NCBI RefSeq assembly: GCF_002454115.1
Contig: NZ_DKIH01000010.1
Span: 243,172-307,171 of the forward strand
DNA length: 64,000 bases
Direction: 5' to 3'
Origin: Sphingopyxis sp. UBA6723
Lineage (GTDB): Bacteria; Pseudomonadota; Alphaproteobacteria; Sphingomonadales; Sphingomonadaceae
Shown here in pieces: positions 55,370 through 64,000 of this stretch (position 1 is its first letter; each line of letters begins with the position of its first letter). A program made the translations under genes and the position numbers. The notes beneath the pieces are model-generated. The model was given only the letters and a program-made list of their open reading frames with translations, ran no database searches and was not told the origin of the DNA.

Positions 55370-56271
55370 AAAATCTTCTTGAGCGCGGCGAGCAACGTCT
55401 GGCGCGCCGTCAGGGCTGCGAGGGCGATAGCCAATAGCGGCAGCGCCAGCAGGAGCGCCCAGCCGGCTGGCCCCAGCGATGCGGTTGCGGCAAGGCCCGA
55501 GGTGATTCCCGTCCATTGCCACCCGATCAGCAACAGGATCGCCGCGGCGACGACGCTGCCGAGCGCGATGCCATAGGCGGTGTCGATCGCGATGCGGCGC
55601 TGAAACAGCCGGGTGATCTGCCGATCGGTGGCGCCGATCAAATGGAGGATCTCGATCGTCGGGAAATGAGTGGCAAGCGCGGCGCGCGCGGTCATGATGA
55701 CCACTGCGGCGCTCGCGAGCGTCATCAACAGCACCAGCCCCCCGGCGATCCACGCCAGCGAGCGGATCAACTGCGCGACCGGTCCCAACCATTCGGCGTG
55801 CGGGATGATCCGCGCCCCCGGGGCTTCCGCCGCGACCAGCGCGCGCAGCTGTGCCATATGGCTGCTGCGATCCTCGCCAACGAAATCGATGTCGATCAGT
55901 GCGGGCAGGGGCAGCGATTGCAGCACCGGATCATTGTCTTCGGCGCTGCCGAACCACTGGCCGAGCGTTTCCTGCAATTCTTCCTGCCCGACTGAGCGCG
56001 CCGACCGGACAAAGGGCTGCGCGGCGGCAGCGCGGCGGAGCGCCGCGGCCTGCTCGGCGCGCGTCACCGGATTGGCGGTGACGATCTGGACCGTCACCCG
56101 CCCCGCAATCGCGCTACCGATCGCATTGGCCGAGCGTGCCAGCCCGACCCCGGCGGCGGCGGCAAGCAGCGTCAGCATCATCAGGATGGCAATCACCCAC
56201 GGCGTCGGCCCCGACAGACGACGATCGGGCAGCAGACGGCGGTGCTGGACGGGGACGCGTGGGATGATCAT
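55366..56271 (-). CDS. ftsX: Cell division protein FtsX
   Basis: 301 residues. Four helices: one near the N-terminus (VIAILMMLTLLAAAAGVGLARS) and three in the C-terminal half (LAWIAGGLVLLMTLASAAVVIMTARAALA; YGIALGSVVAAAILLLIGWQWTG; PAGWALLLALPLLAIALAALTARQ), with a periplasmic domain between them and the FtsX segment TIEILHLIGATDRQITRLFQRR. With FtsE it regulates murein hydrolases at the septum. It follows ftsE by 10 bp. Confidence 0.9.
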   Translation of the reverse strand: MIIPRVPVQHRRLLPDRRLSGPTPWVIAILMMLTLLAAAAGVGLARSANAIGSAIAGRVTVQIVTANPVTRAEQAAALRRAAAAQPFVRSARSVGQEELQETLGQWFGSAEDNDPVLQSLPLPALIDIDFVGEDRSSHMAQLRALVAAEAPGARIIPHAEWLGPVAQLIRSLAWIAGGLVLLMTLASAAVVIMTARAALATHFPTIEILHLIGATDRQITRLFQRRIAIDTAYGIALGSVVAAAILLLIGWQWTGITSGLAATASLGPAGWALLLALPLLAIALAALTARQTLLAALKKIL

Positions 56272-56281
56272 GCCTGCCCCG

Positions 56282-57025
56282 TCATGCCCGGTTTGCCGGC
56301 GGATAGCGCAGCGCGCCAGTCGGGTCGGCGAGCCGCCCCTTTTCCAGCCGCATCATCTGGGCATTTTCGATCCGGCTGATCAGGTGGATGTCGTGGGTCG
56401 CGACGACGACGGTGGTGCCAAGGCGGTTGAGTGCCTCGAACAGACCCAGCAGGCGCATCGCCATTTCGGGATCGACGTTGCCCGTCGGTTCGTCGGCGAC
56501 AAGCAGCTGCGGTCGCGCAATCACGGCGCGGGCGATGGCGACGCGCTGCTGCTCGCCGCCCGACAAGGTCGCTGGGCGCGCGTCGGCGCGGTCGCCCAGC
56601 CCGATCCAGCTGAGCATTTCGCCGACCGGTCCCGACAGATCCTCTTCGCCGACCCCCGCGATGCGCAGCGGCAGCGCGATATTGTCGCGCGCCGACAGAT
56701 GCGGGATCAGGCGGAAATCCTGGAACACGACGCCGATCCGGCGGCGAAACCCGGGCAGGCGCTGGCGCGGCATGTGGACCAGATCCTCGCCGAACAGGCG
56801 AACGATCCCGCGGCTCGGCCGCTGCGCCAGATAGAGCATCTTGAGCAGCGAGGTCTTGCCCGCGCCCGACGGCCCGGTCAGGAAGTAAAAGCTGCCAGGT
56901 TGCAGGTTAAAGCTGATGTCGCACAGCACTTCGGCATCAGGACCGTAACGCAGGCCGACGCTGTCAAATTCGACCATCGCGCCGCCGGGGCGCGGGCTGG
57001 GCGCGTCCGTCATGGCGTCATCCAC
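56282..57025 (-). CDS. ftsE: Cell division ATP-binding protein FtsE
   Basis: 247 residues from 57025; later Met codons at residues 5 and 17 are alternatives and would better match the family length. Walker A is GPSGAGKT (51-58), the signature LSGGEQQ (154-160) and DEPTGNVDP (178-186), with VVATHDIHLISR after them. It binds FtsX to form an ABC-like complex in division. The 5' end is divergent from the MJ0042 gene over a 158-bp gap. Confidence 0.94.
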   Translation of the reverse strand: MDDAMTDAPSPRPGGAMVEFDSVGLRYGPDAEVLCDISFNLQPGSFYFLTGPSGAGKTSLLKMLYLAQRPSRGIVRLFGEDLVHMPRQRLPGFRRRIGVVFQDFRLIPHLSARDNIALPLRIAGVGEEDLSGPVGEMLSWIGLGDRADARPATLSGGEQQRVAIARAVIARPQLLVADEPTGNVDPEMAMRLLGLFEALNRLGTTVVVATHDIHLISRIENAQMMRLEKGRLADPTGALRYPPANRA

Positions 57026-57183
57026 ACGCCCGTTTGCGCGGGCAGATTGGCACGAAACAGGGGCGCGGCGGCGCTCATGTCCCGCCTGTTACACGGCTGC
57101 CGTGGCAGGTAAAGCGGCGAGTGGACGCCGGGCGGCGACGCGGCGCTTGCAACGCCGCGAATCAGCGTGTTTAGAGGGTACCC

Positions 57184-57933
57184 ATGATCCTCGCTTGCCC
57201 GTCCTGCCACACGCGTTATGTCGTCCCCGATACGGCGATCGGACCGACGGGGCGGACGGTACGTTGCGCCAGTTGTCGCCACAGCTGGTTTCAGGAGCCC
57301 GCCAAGGTTGATCCGGCAATTTCGCCGCCTGCGGTCGAGCCGGTTGCGGTGCCCTCGGCCGAACCCCCACCAGCCTATCCCGACAGCGCCGCGCCACTCG
57401 CCGAACCCGTGCCGCCGCCGCCCGCCGCCTTTGCCGCCGACCCGGCGCCGCGACCGGCACCGACGGTCGTTGACGAAGCGCCGCTGCCGTTCCGCCGCCC
57501 ACGCCGCAATCCGGCGAAGCGCTGGACGTTGATCGCGGCCAGCGCCGCCACGCTGATGGTTGCCGCGACCGCCGGCCTCTATTTTTTCGGCTTGCCCAGT
57601 TGGGCGCAGGGGCTCGGCCTGCCCGGCATGGCCGCCGAACCCGATCTGGTGATCGAACTGCCGCCCAATCAGGATCATCGCGAACTCGCCGATGGGACGA
57701 TCTATTTCGCCGCGTCGGGGGTGATCATCAACCCGACCGACCGCGAACAGCGGGTGCCGCCCATCCTCGCCGAACTGCGCGATGGGCAGGGGACGATCGT
57801 CTATAGCTGGACGATCAAGCCGCCGGTGCGGATGCTGCCGCCCAATGAGAAGGTCAATTTCAGCGAAGCAAAGCTCGACATCCCGCGCCGCGCGACGCAG
57901 CTGACCGTCAGCTGGGCATTACCGAAAAGCTAA
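57184..57933 (+). CDS. MJ0042-type zinc-ribbon membrane protein (DUF3426-like)
   Basis: 249 residues. The N-terminal zinc ribbon is CPSCHTRYVVPDTAIG...RCASCRHSWF (two CxxC). A long Pro/Ala-rich stretch follows, then a membrane helix (WTLIAASAATLMVAATAGLYFFG) and a C-terminal beta domain (YFAASGVIINPTDREQRVPPILAELRDGQGTIVYSWTIKPPVRMLPPNEKVNF), typical of DUF3426. The function is unknown. Confidence 0.88.
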   Translation: MILACPSCHTRYVVPDTAIGPTGRTVRCASCRHSWFQEPAKVDPAISPPAVEPVAVPSAEPPPAYPDSAAPLAEPVPPPPAAFAADPAPRPAPTVVDEAPLPFRRPRRNPAKRWTLIAASAATLMVAATAGLYFFGLPSWAQGLGLPGMAAEPDLVIELPPNQDHRELADGTIYFAASGVIINPTDREQRVPPILAELRDGQGTIVYSWTIKPPVRMLPPNEKVNFSEAKLDIPRRATQLTVSWALPKS

Positions 57934-57965
57934 GTCGTACAACGGTGTGACATGACGTCACGCCG

Positions 57966-59030
57966 TCACAAACTCAATGCGGCGGCGAGCGATAACAGAA
58001 AACTGGTTACTGTCGCGACGATGATCGGCGCAAAGCTGCGCCACCCTTGATCGAGCAGCAGATGCAGCCGCGCCTTCATTGCGGTCGCGACGATCGCCAG
58101 CAGGAGCAAAGCCTGCGCGCCGCTCGCTGCGCCATCTTGAACGGGTTTGGGAACGGCCATGACCGAATTGAGCGCCGCGATCACGAGAAAGCCGACGATA
58201 AACCAGGGCAGTCGGATTGGAATTTTCCCCGCCCCATCGCGTTCGCCAAGCCGTCCCAGCCACAGCGCGACCAGCATCAGCATCGGCGCCAGGAGTGCGA
58301 CGCGGGTCAACTTGACGATCGTCGCGACTTCGCCGGCCTCCGGCGAGAAAGAGAAACCGCCGCCAATCGCCTGCGCGACGTCATGGATCGACGCGCCGAT
58401 CAGGAACCCCGCTTGGGCATCGGTCAGGCCCAGCTCGGCGGCGAGCACCGGATAAAGCGTCATCGCCAAGGCGCTGGCGACGGTGATGCCGACGAGGGTC
58501 AGTGTGAAACGCGCCTGATCGACGCGCTTGTCGCCGATCAGCGAATAGAGGGCGAGCGCCGCCGACGCGCCGCAGATCGCGGTCGCGCCGCCCGCGAGCA
58601 GCGCGGCGTGGCGATCCTGTGCAAACAGCCGCGCGCTCGCGACGGTCACGACAATGACCGCCAGCATGATCAGCACGAGCAGCGCGAACGGCACCGGCCC
58701 CAACTCGGCGAGCTGGTCGGCCGTGATCCGCGCTCCGACCAAGACGATCCCGATCCGCAGTGCGGTCTGCGACATCAGGTCGAGCCCGGCGTGGGTGCGC
58801 GGATCCTGCGACAAAAAGCTCATCGCCAGACCGATCAGCAGCCCCATCAGCACCAGCGGCGCGGCATAATGGTCGGCGAGCCACGCGGCGGCGAGCGCCG
58901 CGATTGCGGTCACGAGCACCCCGGGCCAATAGTCGCGCCAGCGGCGCCTGGTCGGCTGACGCTCCTCAAGCTGCATCTCGCCATACAGGTCGGCGGCCAT
59001 CGGCCAGTTTTGTTCGGATGGTGCGTTCAC
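57966..59030 (-). CDS. YeiH-family putative transporter (UPF0324)
   Basis: 354 residues with about ten helices. LLIGLAMSFLSQDPRTHAGLDLMSQTALRIGIVLVGARITADQLAELG and CGASAALALYSLI match YeiH, a family annotated as sulphate exporter or related anion transporter. SIHDVAQAIGGGFSFSPEAGEVATIVKLTRVALLAP is a further conserved segment. The C-terminus is complete. Confidence 0.88.
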   Translation of the reverse strand: MNAPSEQNWPMAADLYGEMQLEERQPTRRRWRDYWPGVLVTAIAALAAAWLADHYAAPLVLMGLLIGLAMSFLSQDPRTHAGLDLMSQTALRIGIVLVGARITADQLAELGPVPFALLVLIMLAVIVVTVASARLFAQDRHAALLAGGATAICGASAALALYSLIGDKRVDQARFTLTLVGITVASALAMTLYPVLAAELGLTDAQAGFLIGASIHDVAQAIGGGFSFSPEAGEVATIVKLTRVALLAPMLMLVALWLGRLGERDGAGKIPIRLPWFIVGFLVIAALNSVMAVPKPVQDGAASGAQALLLLAIVATAMKARLHLLLDQGWRSFAPIIVATVTSFLLSLAAALSL

Positions 59031-59133
59031 GCAGCGTTCCCCATGCTCATGGCGCCGCTTCGCACATCGCCGCGCGATGGTCGATAGGCCATTGCTGCGC
59101 GGCCACGCTCTTGCTAGAGGCCGCGCTCTATTG

Positions 59134-59210
<77 letters not shown>

Positions 59211-59243
59211 TTTTTCAATGACTTAACTCTGTCGCAGAAATGG

Positions 59244-59263
59244 CGTACGGAAAACGTACGGAA
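59244..59263. repeat. Phased 9-bp direct repeats after tRNA-Arg
   Basis: CGTACGGAA occurs at 59244-59252 and 59255-59263, spaced 11 bp. The position downstream of a tRNA 3' end is typical of integrase or recombinase arm sites in islands; no integrase gene is seen here. Confidence 0.55.
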
Positions 59264-59443
59264 CAAATCAGGGCTGCTCAGAGAATCGCATTGGGTCGCG
59301 GCGCGGTTTCGGGGGGCAATCGGTCGGCTGGGCTGACCTCTTGATCCGGAATCAAGCTTTTTCAATGCAAGAAGCAGCAATGGCCTCGCGAAAATGCGTC
59401 GCTCATCAGACGTTTGCTGGTGTACAATTTGTGGCGCCGAGGC

Positions 59444-60508
59444 TCAATCGGCAGGATTGGACATTAAAGGCTGCCACCAGCCTTCGTTCGCGAGATACCA
59501 TGCGATTGTTTCTCGCAAGCCTTGGGCGAAATCGCGCTCGGGCGCATAGCCCAGTTCTGCGCGCGCTTTGCGCTCGTCAATGGCATAGCGTCGATCATGG
59601 CCCTTGCGATCTGTCACATAGCTTTTCAGTTCGGATGAGGAACGGCCCTGTGCAGCAGGGGCGGCGGGGAAACGATCTGCCAATCGGGGATCGCTGGCGA
59701 AGGCGGCATCAACCGCGGCGCAGATCTCGTCGACCACTTTGATATTCGGAAGCTCCTCTCCGCCGCCAACATTATAGGTCTCGCCGGGGAGGCCGTGATC
59801 CAAACAGGCCTCGATGGCGCGGCAATGGTCGGCGACATGGAGCCAGTCGCGGACATTCATGCCGTCCCCATATATCGGCAATTTCTGGCCGTGGAGCGCG
59901 CGGATAATGAACAATGGGATCAGCTTTTCGGGAAACTGGTAAGGTCCGTAATTGTTCGAGCAGTTCGTGGTCGTGGTCACCAGCCCGAAGGTGTGGTGAT
60001 ACGCCCGAACGAGATGGTCCGCTGACGCTTTGGACGCTGAGTAGGGCGAATTTGGCGCGTAAGGATTCGTTTCGCTGAACGCTGGTTCGTCGGGTTCGAG
60101 CGAACCGAAGACCTCATCCGTGGAAATGTTGTGAAAGCGGTGCGGTCGGCCGGTACCCGCGTCGAGCCATTCGGCTTTTGCCGCCTTCAAAAGGCTGTGC
60201 GTCCCAATGACGTTCGTGTCGATGAACGCATCGGGTCCCTCGATCGAGCGATCGACATGGCTTTCGGCGGCAAAATGAACGATTGTGTCGATCTTCCTTG
60301 TCGCCAGCAGTTGGCGCACCAAGTCGGTGTCGCGGATGTCGCCGACGACGAGTTCGACATTGTCGATGCCGTTAAGGCTTGCCCGGTTTCCGGCGTAAGT
60401 GAGCAGGTCGAGGACTATAATTACCTGATCTGGGGTCTTTTCGCGAAGATAGCGGACGAAATTCGATCCGATGAAGCCGGCTCCGCCGGTGATCAGTAGA
60501 TTATCCAT
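59444..60508 (-). CDS. rfbB: dTDP-glucose 4,6-dehydratase
   Basis: 354 residues from the ATG at 60508. The Rossmann motif LLITGGAGFIGSNFVRYL, the active-site STDEVFG and the catalytic YSASK are present. It makes dTDP-4-keto-6-deoxyglucose in dTDP-L-rhamnose synthesis. Its start overlaps the rfbD stop by eight bases. It is the last gene of the leftward rfbA-C-D-B operon. Confidence 0.96.
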   Translation of the reverse strand: MDNLLITGGAGFIGSNFVRYLREKTPDQVIIVLDLLTYAGNRASLNGIDNVELVVGDIRDTDLVRQLLATRKIDTIVHFAAESHVDRSIEGPDAFIDTNVIGTHSLLKAAKAEWLDAGTGRPHRFHNISTDEVFGSLEPDEPAFSETNPYAPNSPYSASKASADHLVRAYHHTFGLVTTTTNCSNNYGPYQFPEKLIPLFIIRALHGQKLPIYGDGMNVRDWLHVADHCRAIEACLDHGLPGETYNVGGGEELPNIKVVDEICAAVDAAFASDPRLADRFPAAPAAQGRSSSELKSYVTDRKGHDRRYAIDERKARAELGYAPERDFAQGLRETIAWYLANEGWWQPLMSNPAD

Positions 60509-61358
60509 CGGATCTGATTGCCTCCAAGACGTCACGAAGACTCGTCCGCCAGTGCGGTGGCGCGTAGCCGAGAGCTTCGATCGTGTCGCTTTTGTCCAGA
60601 ACGGAATAGTGCGGCCTTTTGGCCGGGGTCGGATAGGCGCTCGACGGGATGGGTATGATATCGACTGGCTGGTCGAGAAGCCCGATGGTCATCGCGTCTT
60701 CCATGATGGCTACGGCGAAATCATACCAGCTCGCGACGCCGCTATCGCTGTAGTGCATGATGCCAACATTTTCGGTTGCGGCCAACTTCCAAAGGGCGTC
60801 TGCCAACGAAAGCGCGCTTGTCGGTGTGCCCACCTGATCGTCGACCACGCGGAGCACCGGGCGTTCCCGCATCAGACGCAGCATCGTTGCGACGAAATTA
60901 TTGCCATAGGCGCTGTACAGCCAGCTGGTCCGGACAGTCAGAGACTCGGCGCCAGCGGCGCTCTCGCCAGCCAATTTTGTAGCGCCGTAGACATTGAGCG
61001 GAGCGGTGGGTGCATCGGGTCGATAAGGATGTGACGCCATGCCGTCGAAGACAAAATCAGTGGAGACGTGCAACATCCGGGCGCCGCTGCGCTGCGCGGC
61101 CTGCGCGAGATGGGCGACGCCGAGCTGGTTCACGCGATCTGCCAGTTCGGACATCTCCTCCGCCGCATCGACTTTCGTATAGGCCGCCGCGTTGATCACA
61201 ATGGCAGGTGCGTGATCGATAAAGGCCGCGTCAACCGCAGCGCGCTCGCCGATATCCAGCTGCGCTGACGTCAGCGCGATTAGTTCGATGCTGGCTGGCG
61301 CGCAGGTTGCCAAGGTTCGGCCCAATTGCCCGTTCGCTCCGGTGATCAGCGCTTTCAT
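60501..61358 (-). CDS. rfbD: dTDP-4-dehydrorhamnose reductase
   Basis: 285 residues from the ATG at 61358. KALITGANGQLGRTLA is the nucleotide site, followed by STDFVFDG, YGATKLAGE and RTSWLYS, all RfbD motifs. It performs the last step of dTDP-L-rhamnose synthesis. It overlaps rfbC by four bases and rfbB by eight. Confidence 0.95.
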   Translation of the reverse strand: MKALITGANGQLGRTLATCAPASIELIALTSAQLDIGERAAVDAAFIDHAPAIVINAAAYTKVDAAEEMSELADRVNQLGVAHLAQAAQRSGARMLHVSTDFVFDGMASHPYRPDAPTAPLNVYGATKLAGESAAGAESLTVRTSWLYSAYGNNFVATMLRLMRERPVLRVVDDQVGTPTSALSLADALWKLAATENVGIMHYSDSGVASWYDFAVAIMEDAMTIGLLDQPVDIIPIPSSAYPTPAKRPHYSVLDKSDTIEALGYAPPHWRTSLRDVLEAIRSDG

Positions 61359-61900
61359 TCGGGGAGCGCGCTTTCCGCGAGCAGCTTGCCAGCCTGGTCC
61401 TTCGCCGAGAGTTCCGGCGTCAGTCCCTCCAGCGGCCAATCAATCGCAAGCTCGGGATCATCCCAGCGCACGCAATGCTCCGCGGCCGGCTGGTAAAAGT
61501 CGGTGCATTTGTACAAGAAGTCGGTCTGGTCTTCGAGCGTCAGAAAGCCGTGGGCAAAGCCCGGCGGCACCCACAGCATCCGCTGATTGGCTGCGCTGAG
61601 TTCGACGCCGATCCAGCGGCCAAAGGTCTTGCTCGACCGGCGAATATCGACGGCCACATCGAAGACGCGCCCATTGACGACCCGAACGAGCTTTCCCTGC
61701 GGATTGGGGTCCTGATAGTGAAGGCCGCGGAGGACTCCGCGCGATGAGCGGCTGTGATTGTCCTGCACAAACGTCAGGTCGAGCCCGGCATCCGCAAAAA
61801 CGGCTTGGTTCCAGCTTTCCAGGAAAAAGCCGCGATCATCACCAAATGCCTTGGGCTCGATGATAAGCGGACCCGGAATATCGCATTCGACGAACCGCAT
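61355..61900 (-). CDS. rfbC: dTDP-4-dehydrorhamnose 3,5-epimerase
   Basis: 181 residues, cupin fold. GVLRGLHYQ holds the catalytic histidine, and WVPPGFAHGFLTLEDQTDFLYKCTDFYQP follows. It epimerises dTDP-4-keto-6-deoxyglucose at C3 and C5. It is coupled by a single-base overlap to rfbA and by ATGA to rfbD. Confidence 0.96.
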   Translation of the reverse strand: MRFVECDIPGPLIIEPKAFGDDRGFFLESWNQAVFADAGLDLTFVQDNHSRSSRGVLRGLHYQDPNPQGKLVRVVNGRVFDVAVDIRRSSKTFGRWIGVELSAANQRMLWVPPGFAHGFLTLEDQTDFLYKCTDFYQPAAEHCVRWDDPELAIDWPLEGLTPELSAKDQAGKLLAESALPE

Positions 61901-62781
61901 CAGACGCTTTTGTTTTCAAGCAGGTTGAGAAGATAATCGCCATAGCCGGATTTGCGTAGCGGTTCGGCGACTGCCTTCAGCTTTGCATCATCGATGTAGC
62001 GCAAACGCCAGGCAATTTCCTCGGGGCAACAGATTTTCAGACCCTGACGTTCTTCTGTGATGCGAACATAATTGCCGGCGTCGAGCAGCGATACGTGCGT
62101 CCCGGTGTCGAGCCAGGCAAAGCCGCGCCCCATGATCTGCACCGAAAGACAGCCATCGTCCATGTACGAGCGGTTGAGATCGGTTATCTCCAGTTCCCCC
62201 CGGGCGCTGGGTTTGAGCGCCAGAGCGCGCTGGACAACGGTCTCGTCGTAAAAATAGAGGCCGGTCACGGCATAGTTGGATTTGGGCTTCGCGGGCTTTT
62301 CTTCGATGCTGAGCGCGTTGCAGCGGCCATCGATCTCGACCACGCCATAGGCTTGCGGGTTGGCAACCTGGTAAGCAAAGACGCTGGCGCCAGTTGTTCG
62401 GCTGTCCGCTTCCTGCAGCATCTCCCCGAGGCCATGGCCGTAGAAGATATTGTCGCCGAGGATGAGGGCGCTTGGCGCGCCATTGAGGAAATCGGCGCCA
62501 ATGTGGAAAGCTTGCGCCAGGCCGGCAGGCTCGGGTTGGGCCGCATACTGCAATTCGAGCCCCCAGTCGGAGCCGTCGCCGAGCAGCCGTTCAAACATCG
62601 GCTGCTCGTCGGGCGTGGTGATGATCAGGATTTCGCGAATCCCGGCGAGCATGAGAACCGCGATCGGATAATAGATCATCGGCTTGTCGAAAACGGGTGC
62701 GAGTTGCTTCGAAATGGCTCGCGTCAGCGGATAGAGCCGCGTTCCCGACCCTCCGGCCAGAACTATTCCCTTACGCTGCAC
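61900..62781 (-). CDS. rfbA: Glucose-1-phosphate thymidylyltransferase
   Basis: 293 residues. The nucleotidyltransferase signature GIVLAGGSGTRLYPLTRAISKQ and DKPMIYYP, LGDNIFYGHG, and WLDTGTH are typical. It makes dTDP-glucose, the first step of dTDP-rhamnose synthesis. It is the first gene of the leftward rfb operon, divergent from galU. Confidence 0.96.
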   Translation of the reverse strand: MQRKGIVLAGGSGTRLYPLTRAISKQLAPVFDKPMIYYPIAVLMLAGIREILIITTPDEQPMFERLLGDGSDWGLELQYAAQPEPAGLAQAFHIGADFLNGAPSALILGDNIFYGHGLGEMLQEADSRTTGASVFAYQVANPQAYGVVEIDGRCNALSIEEKPAKPKSNYAVTGLYFYDETVVQRALALKPSARGELEITDLNRSYMDDGCLSVQIMGRGFAWLDTGTHVSLLDAGNYVRITEERQGLKICCPEEIAWRLRYIDDAKLKAVAEPLRKSGYGDYLLNLLENKSV

Positions 62782-63111
62782 CTTAGTCCCCTGTAGATTT
62801 TGTGTCGCACCGATTCTGCGAGGTTATCTGTACCCATTATGGAATATCTCAAAGCGATATTGCCGCCGACCGTGTAGCGCTTTTCACTCGCACAGCCCTT
62901 TTGAGCCGTCAACGAAACCAATGGCTTCGGCGCAATCCCGTTTCCGGACATGCAGCGGGGCTTGTGTTAAACAAGCTAGGCTTACGGTCTTTTTTCGGCT
63001 GTCGAAACGCTGCGAGTGGTTGCCAAGTGACAGGGGGAGCCGGAAAGCGGGAGCAGGTTTTCGACAGCCTGACGATGCCGGCACTGCGTTCTCGTTCGCG
63101 TCGCCTCTCAC
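62782..63111. promoter_or_regulatory. 330-bp divergent region between rfbA and galU
   Basis: No gene is seen. It must contain the rfb and galU promoters. A short inverted repeat GCTTGT-GTTAA-ACAAGC lies at 62960-62976, and AT-rich sequence at 62830-62862 could be the rfbA promoter; neither -35/-10 pair is convincing. No JUMPstart/ops element was found. Confidence 0.45.
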
Positions 63112-63993
63112 ATGACAGGACAAAATATAGTGAAACCGATCCGCAAAGCCGTTTTTCCCGTTGCCGGTCTTGGCACCCGTTTTTTGCCGGCGACCAAGGC
63201 GATCCCCAAGGAGATGCTGCCGATCGTCGACCGGCCGCTGATCCAATATGCGGTCGATGAGGCGCGCGAGGCGGGGATCGAGCAGATGATCTTTGTCACC
63301 GGCCGCGGCAAGAGCGCGATCGAGGATCATTTCGACATCGCGTTCGAGCTGGAAAAGACGATGTCCGAACGCGGCAAGGATCTGTCGGTGCTCGAGCCGA
63401 CGCGGCTTGGTCCCGGCAATTGCGCCTATGTCCGCCAGCAGGAGCCACTGGGCCTTGGCCACGCGATCTGGTGCGCGCGCGCGATCGTCGGCGACGAGCC
63501 CTTTGCGATCTTCCTGCCCGACGAGTTCATGCACGGATCGCCCGGCTGCATGAAGCAGATGGTCGATGCCTACCATCAGGTCGGCGGCAACCTGATCTCG
63601 GTGCTTGAAGTGCCGCGCGAGCAGGTGTCCAGCTATGGCGTGATCGCCCCCGGCGCGCGCGACGGGTCGCTAACCGAAGTCATGGGACTGGTTGAGAAGC
63701 CGTCGGTGGCCGATGCGCCGTCGAACCTGATCATCTCTGGCCGCTACATCCTCCAGCCCGACGTGATGCGGGTGCTGGAGGGGCAGGAAAAGGGCGCGGG
63801 CGGCGAGATCCAGCTGACCGACGCGATGGCAAGCATGATCGGCACCCAGCCGTTCCACGCCGTAACCTTTGACGGCGCGCGGTACGACTGCGGGTCAAAG
63901 GCTGGATATATCCAGGCCAATCTGGCCGTCGCTCTCGAACGCCCCGACATCGCCGCCGAAGTCCGTGCGTTTGCCATCGATTTGCTGAAGTAA
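63112..63993 (+). CDS. galU: UTP--glucose-1-phosphate uridylyltransferase
   Basis: 293 residues. PVAGLGTRFLPATKAIPKEMLPIVDRPLIQYAVDEA is the catalytic signature, with LGLGHAIWCAR and FLPDEF. It makes UDP-glucose for exopolysaccharides and envelope glycans. It is complete, ending seven bases before the window edge. Together with the rfb genes it supplies sugar nucleotides for envelope polysaccharide. Confidence 0.96.
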   Translation: MTGQNIVKPIRKAVFPVAGLGTRFLPATKAIPKEMLPIVDRPLIQYAVDEAREAGIEQMIFVTGRGKSAIEDHFDIAFELEKTMSERGKDLSVLEPTRLGPGNCAYVRQQEPLGLGHAIWCARAIVGDEPFAIFLPDEFMHGSPGCMKQMVDAYHQVGGNLISVLEVPREQVSSYGVIAPGARDGSLTEVMGLVEKPSVADAPSNLIISGRYILQPDVMRVLEGQEKGAGGEIQLTDAMASMIGTQPFHAVTFDGARYDCGSKAGYIQANLAVALERPDIAAEVRAFAIDLLK

Positions 63994-64000
63994 GACCGGC

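Overview
The window is GC-rich, densely coding alphaproteobacterial DNA. Gene content and order point to the Sphingomonadales, most likely Sphingopyxis or a close relative: hemE next to a DUF299 kinase-pyrophosphorylase, DUF6489-mnmE-mnmG-rsmG-parA-parB, gpsA-tsaD|hemC-hemD, metW-metX|hisC-tyrA, and plsC-YdcF-ftsX-ftsE. The genus is an inference from synteny, not from a database search.

The main landmark is a probable chromosomal replication origin at 7532-7880, between the DUF299 gene and hemE, the position known for oriC in Caulobacter and Rickettsia. It holds two perfect DnaA boxes (TTATCCACA), a third near-match, several GANTC methylation sites and an AT-rich stretch with a CtrA-like site. 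Every gene to its left reads leftward and the first run of genes to its right reads rightward, as expected for genes leaving an origin. Three parS palindromes (15187, 16055, 18213) lie 7-11 kb away beside parA/parB.

Layout: (1) 1-7531, leftward: M14 peptidase (cut by the window edge), DUF4136-like lipoprotein, SleB-like hydrolase, DUF1491, ptsN, hpf, and the overlapping run DUF299-maf-aroE-coaE-dnaQ. (2) 7532-20043: oriC, hemE, hemJ, rho, a monooxygenase-like gene broken by an in-frame TGA, terC, DUF1489, a leftward SnoaL/dienelactone hydrolase pair, DUF6489, mnmE, mnmG, rsmG, parA, parB. (3) 20044-29672, accessory: a DUF4402-chaperone-usher set for surface fibres or pili, an orphan lipoprotein, and a UDP-galactopyranose-mutase-like/GtrA/GT-C cassette for envelope glycosylation. 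(4) 29698-39267: msrB, a CYP153-like P450, a NatAB-type ABC exporter, queG, a lipoprotein with an EI24/CysZ-like membrane protein, a PfkB sugar/adenosine kinase, and a Wzx-like flippase. (5) 39344-50787: gpsA, tsaD, hemC, hemD, a mitofilin-like protein, glutaryl-CoA dehydrogenase with a class III CoA-transferase, a TonB-dependent receptor divergent from a TetR regulator, metW. (6) 50781-59030: metX, hisC, tyrA, plsC, YdcF, ftsX, ftsE, an MJ0042 zinc-ribbon protein and a YeiH-family transporter. (7) 59134-63993: tRNA-Arg(CCG), the dTDP-rhamnose genes rfbA-C-D-B and galU.

The intergenic gaps contain at least five families of long inverted repeats (15.2, 17.4, 17.5, 31.6, 35.1, 41.5, 46.7, 50.1 and 54.0 kb), several with a second copy in the window. 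The most unusual observations are the origin and its mirrored box modules, the parS sites embedded in coding DNA, the nonsense codon in the monooxygenase-like gene, the lack of a canonical mnmE start codon, and the atypical pilus and glycosylation cassettes.
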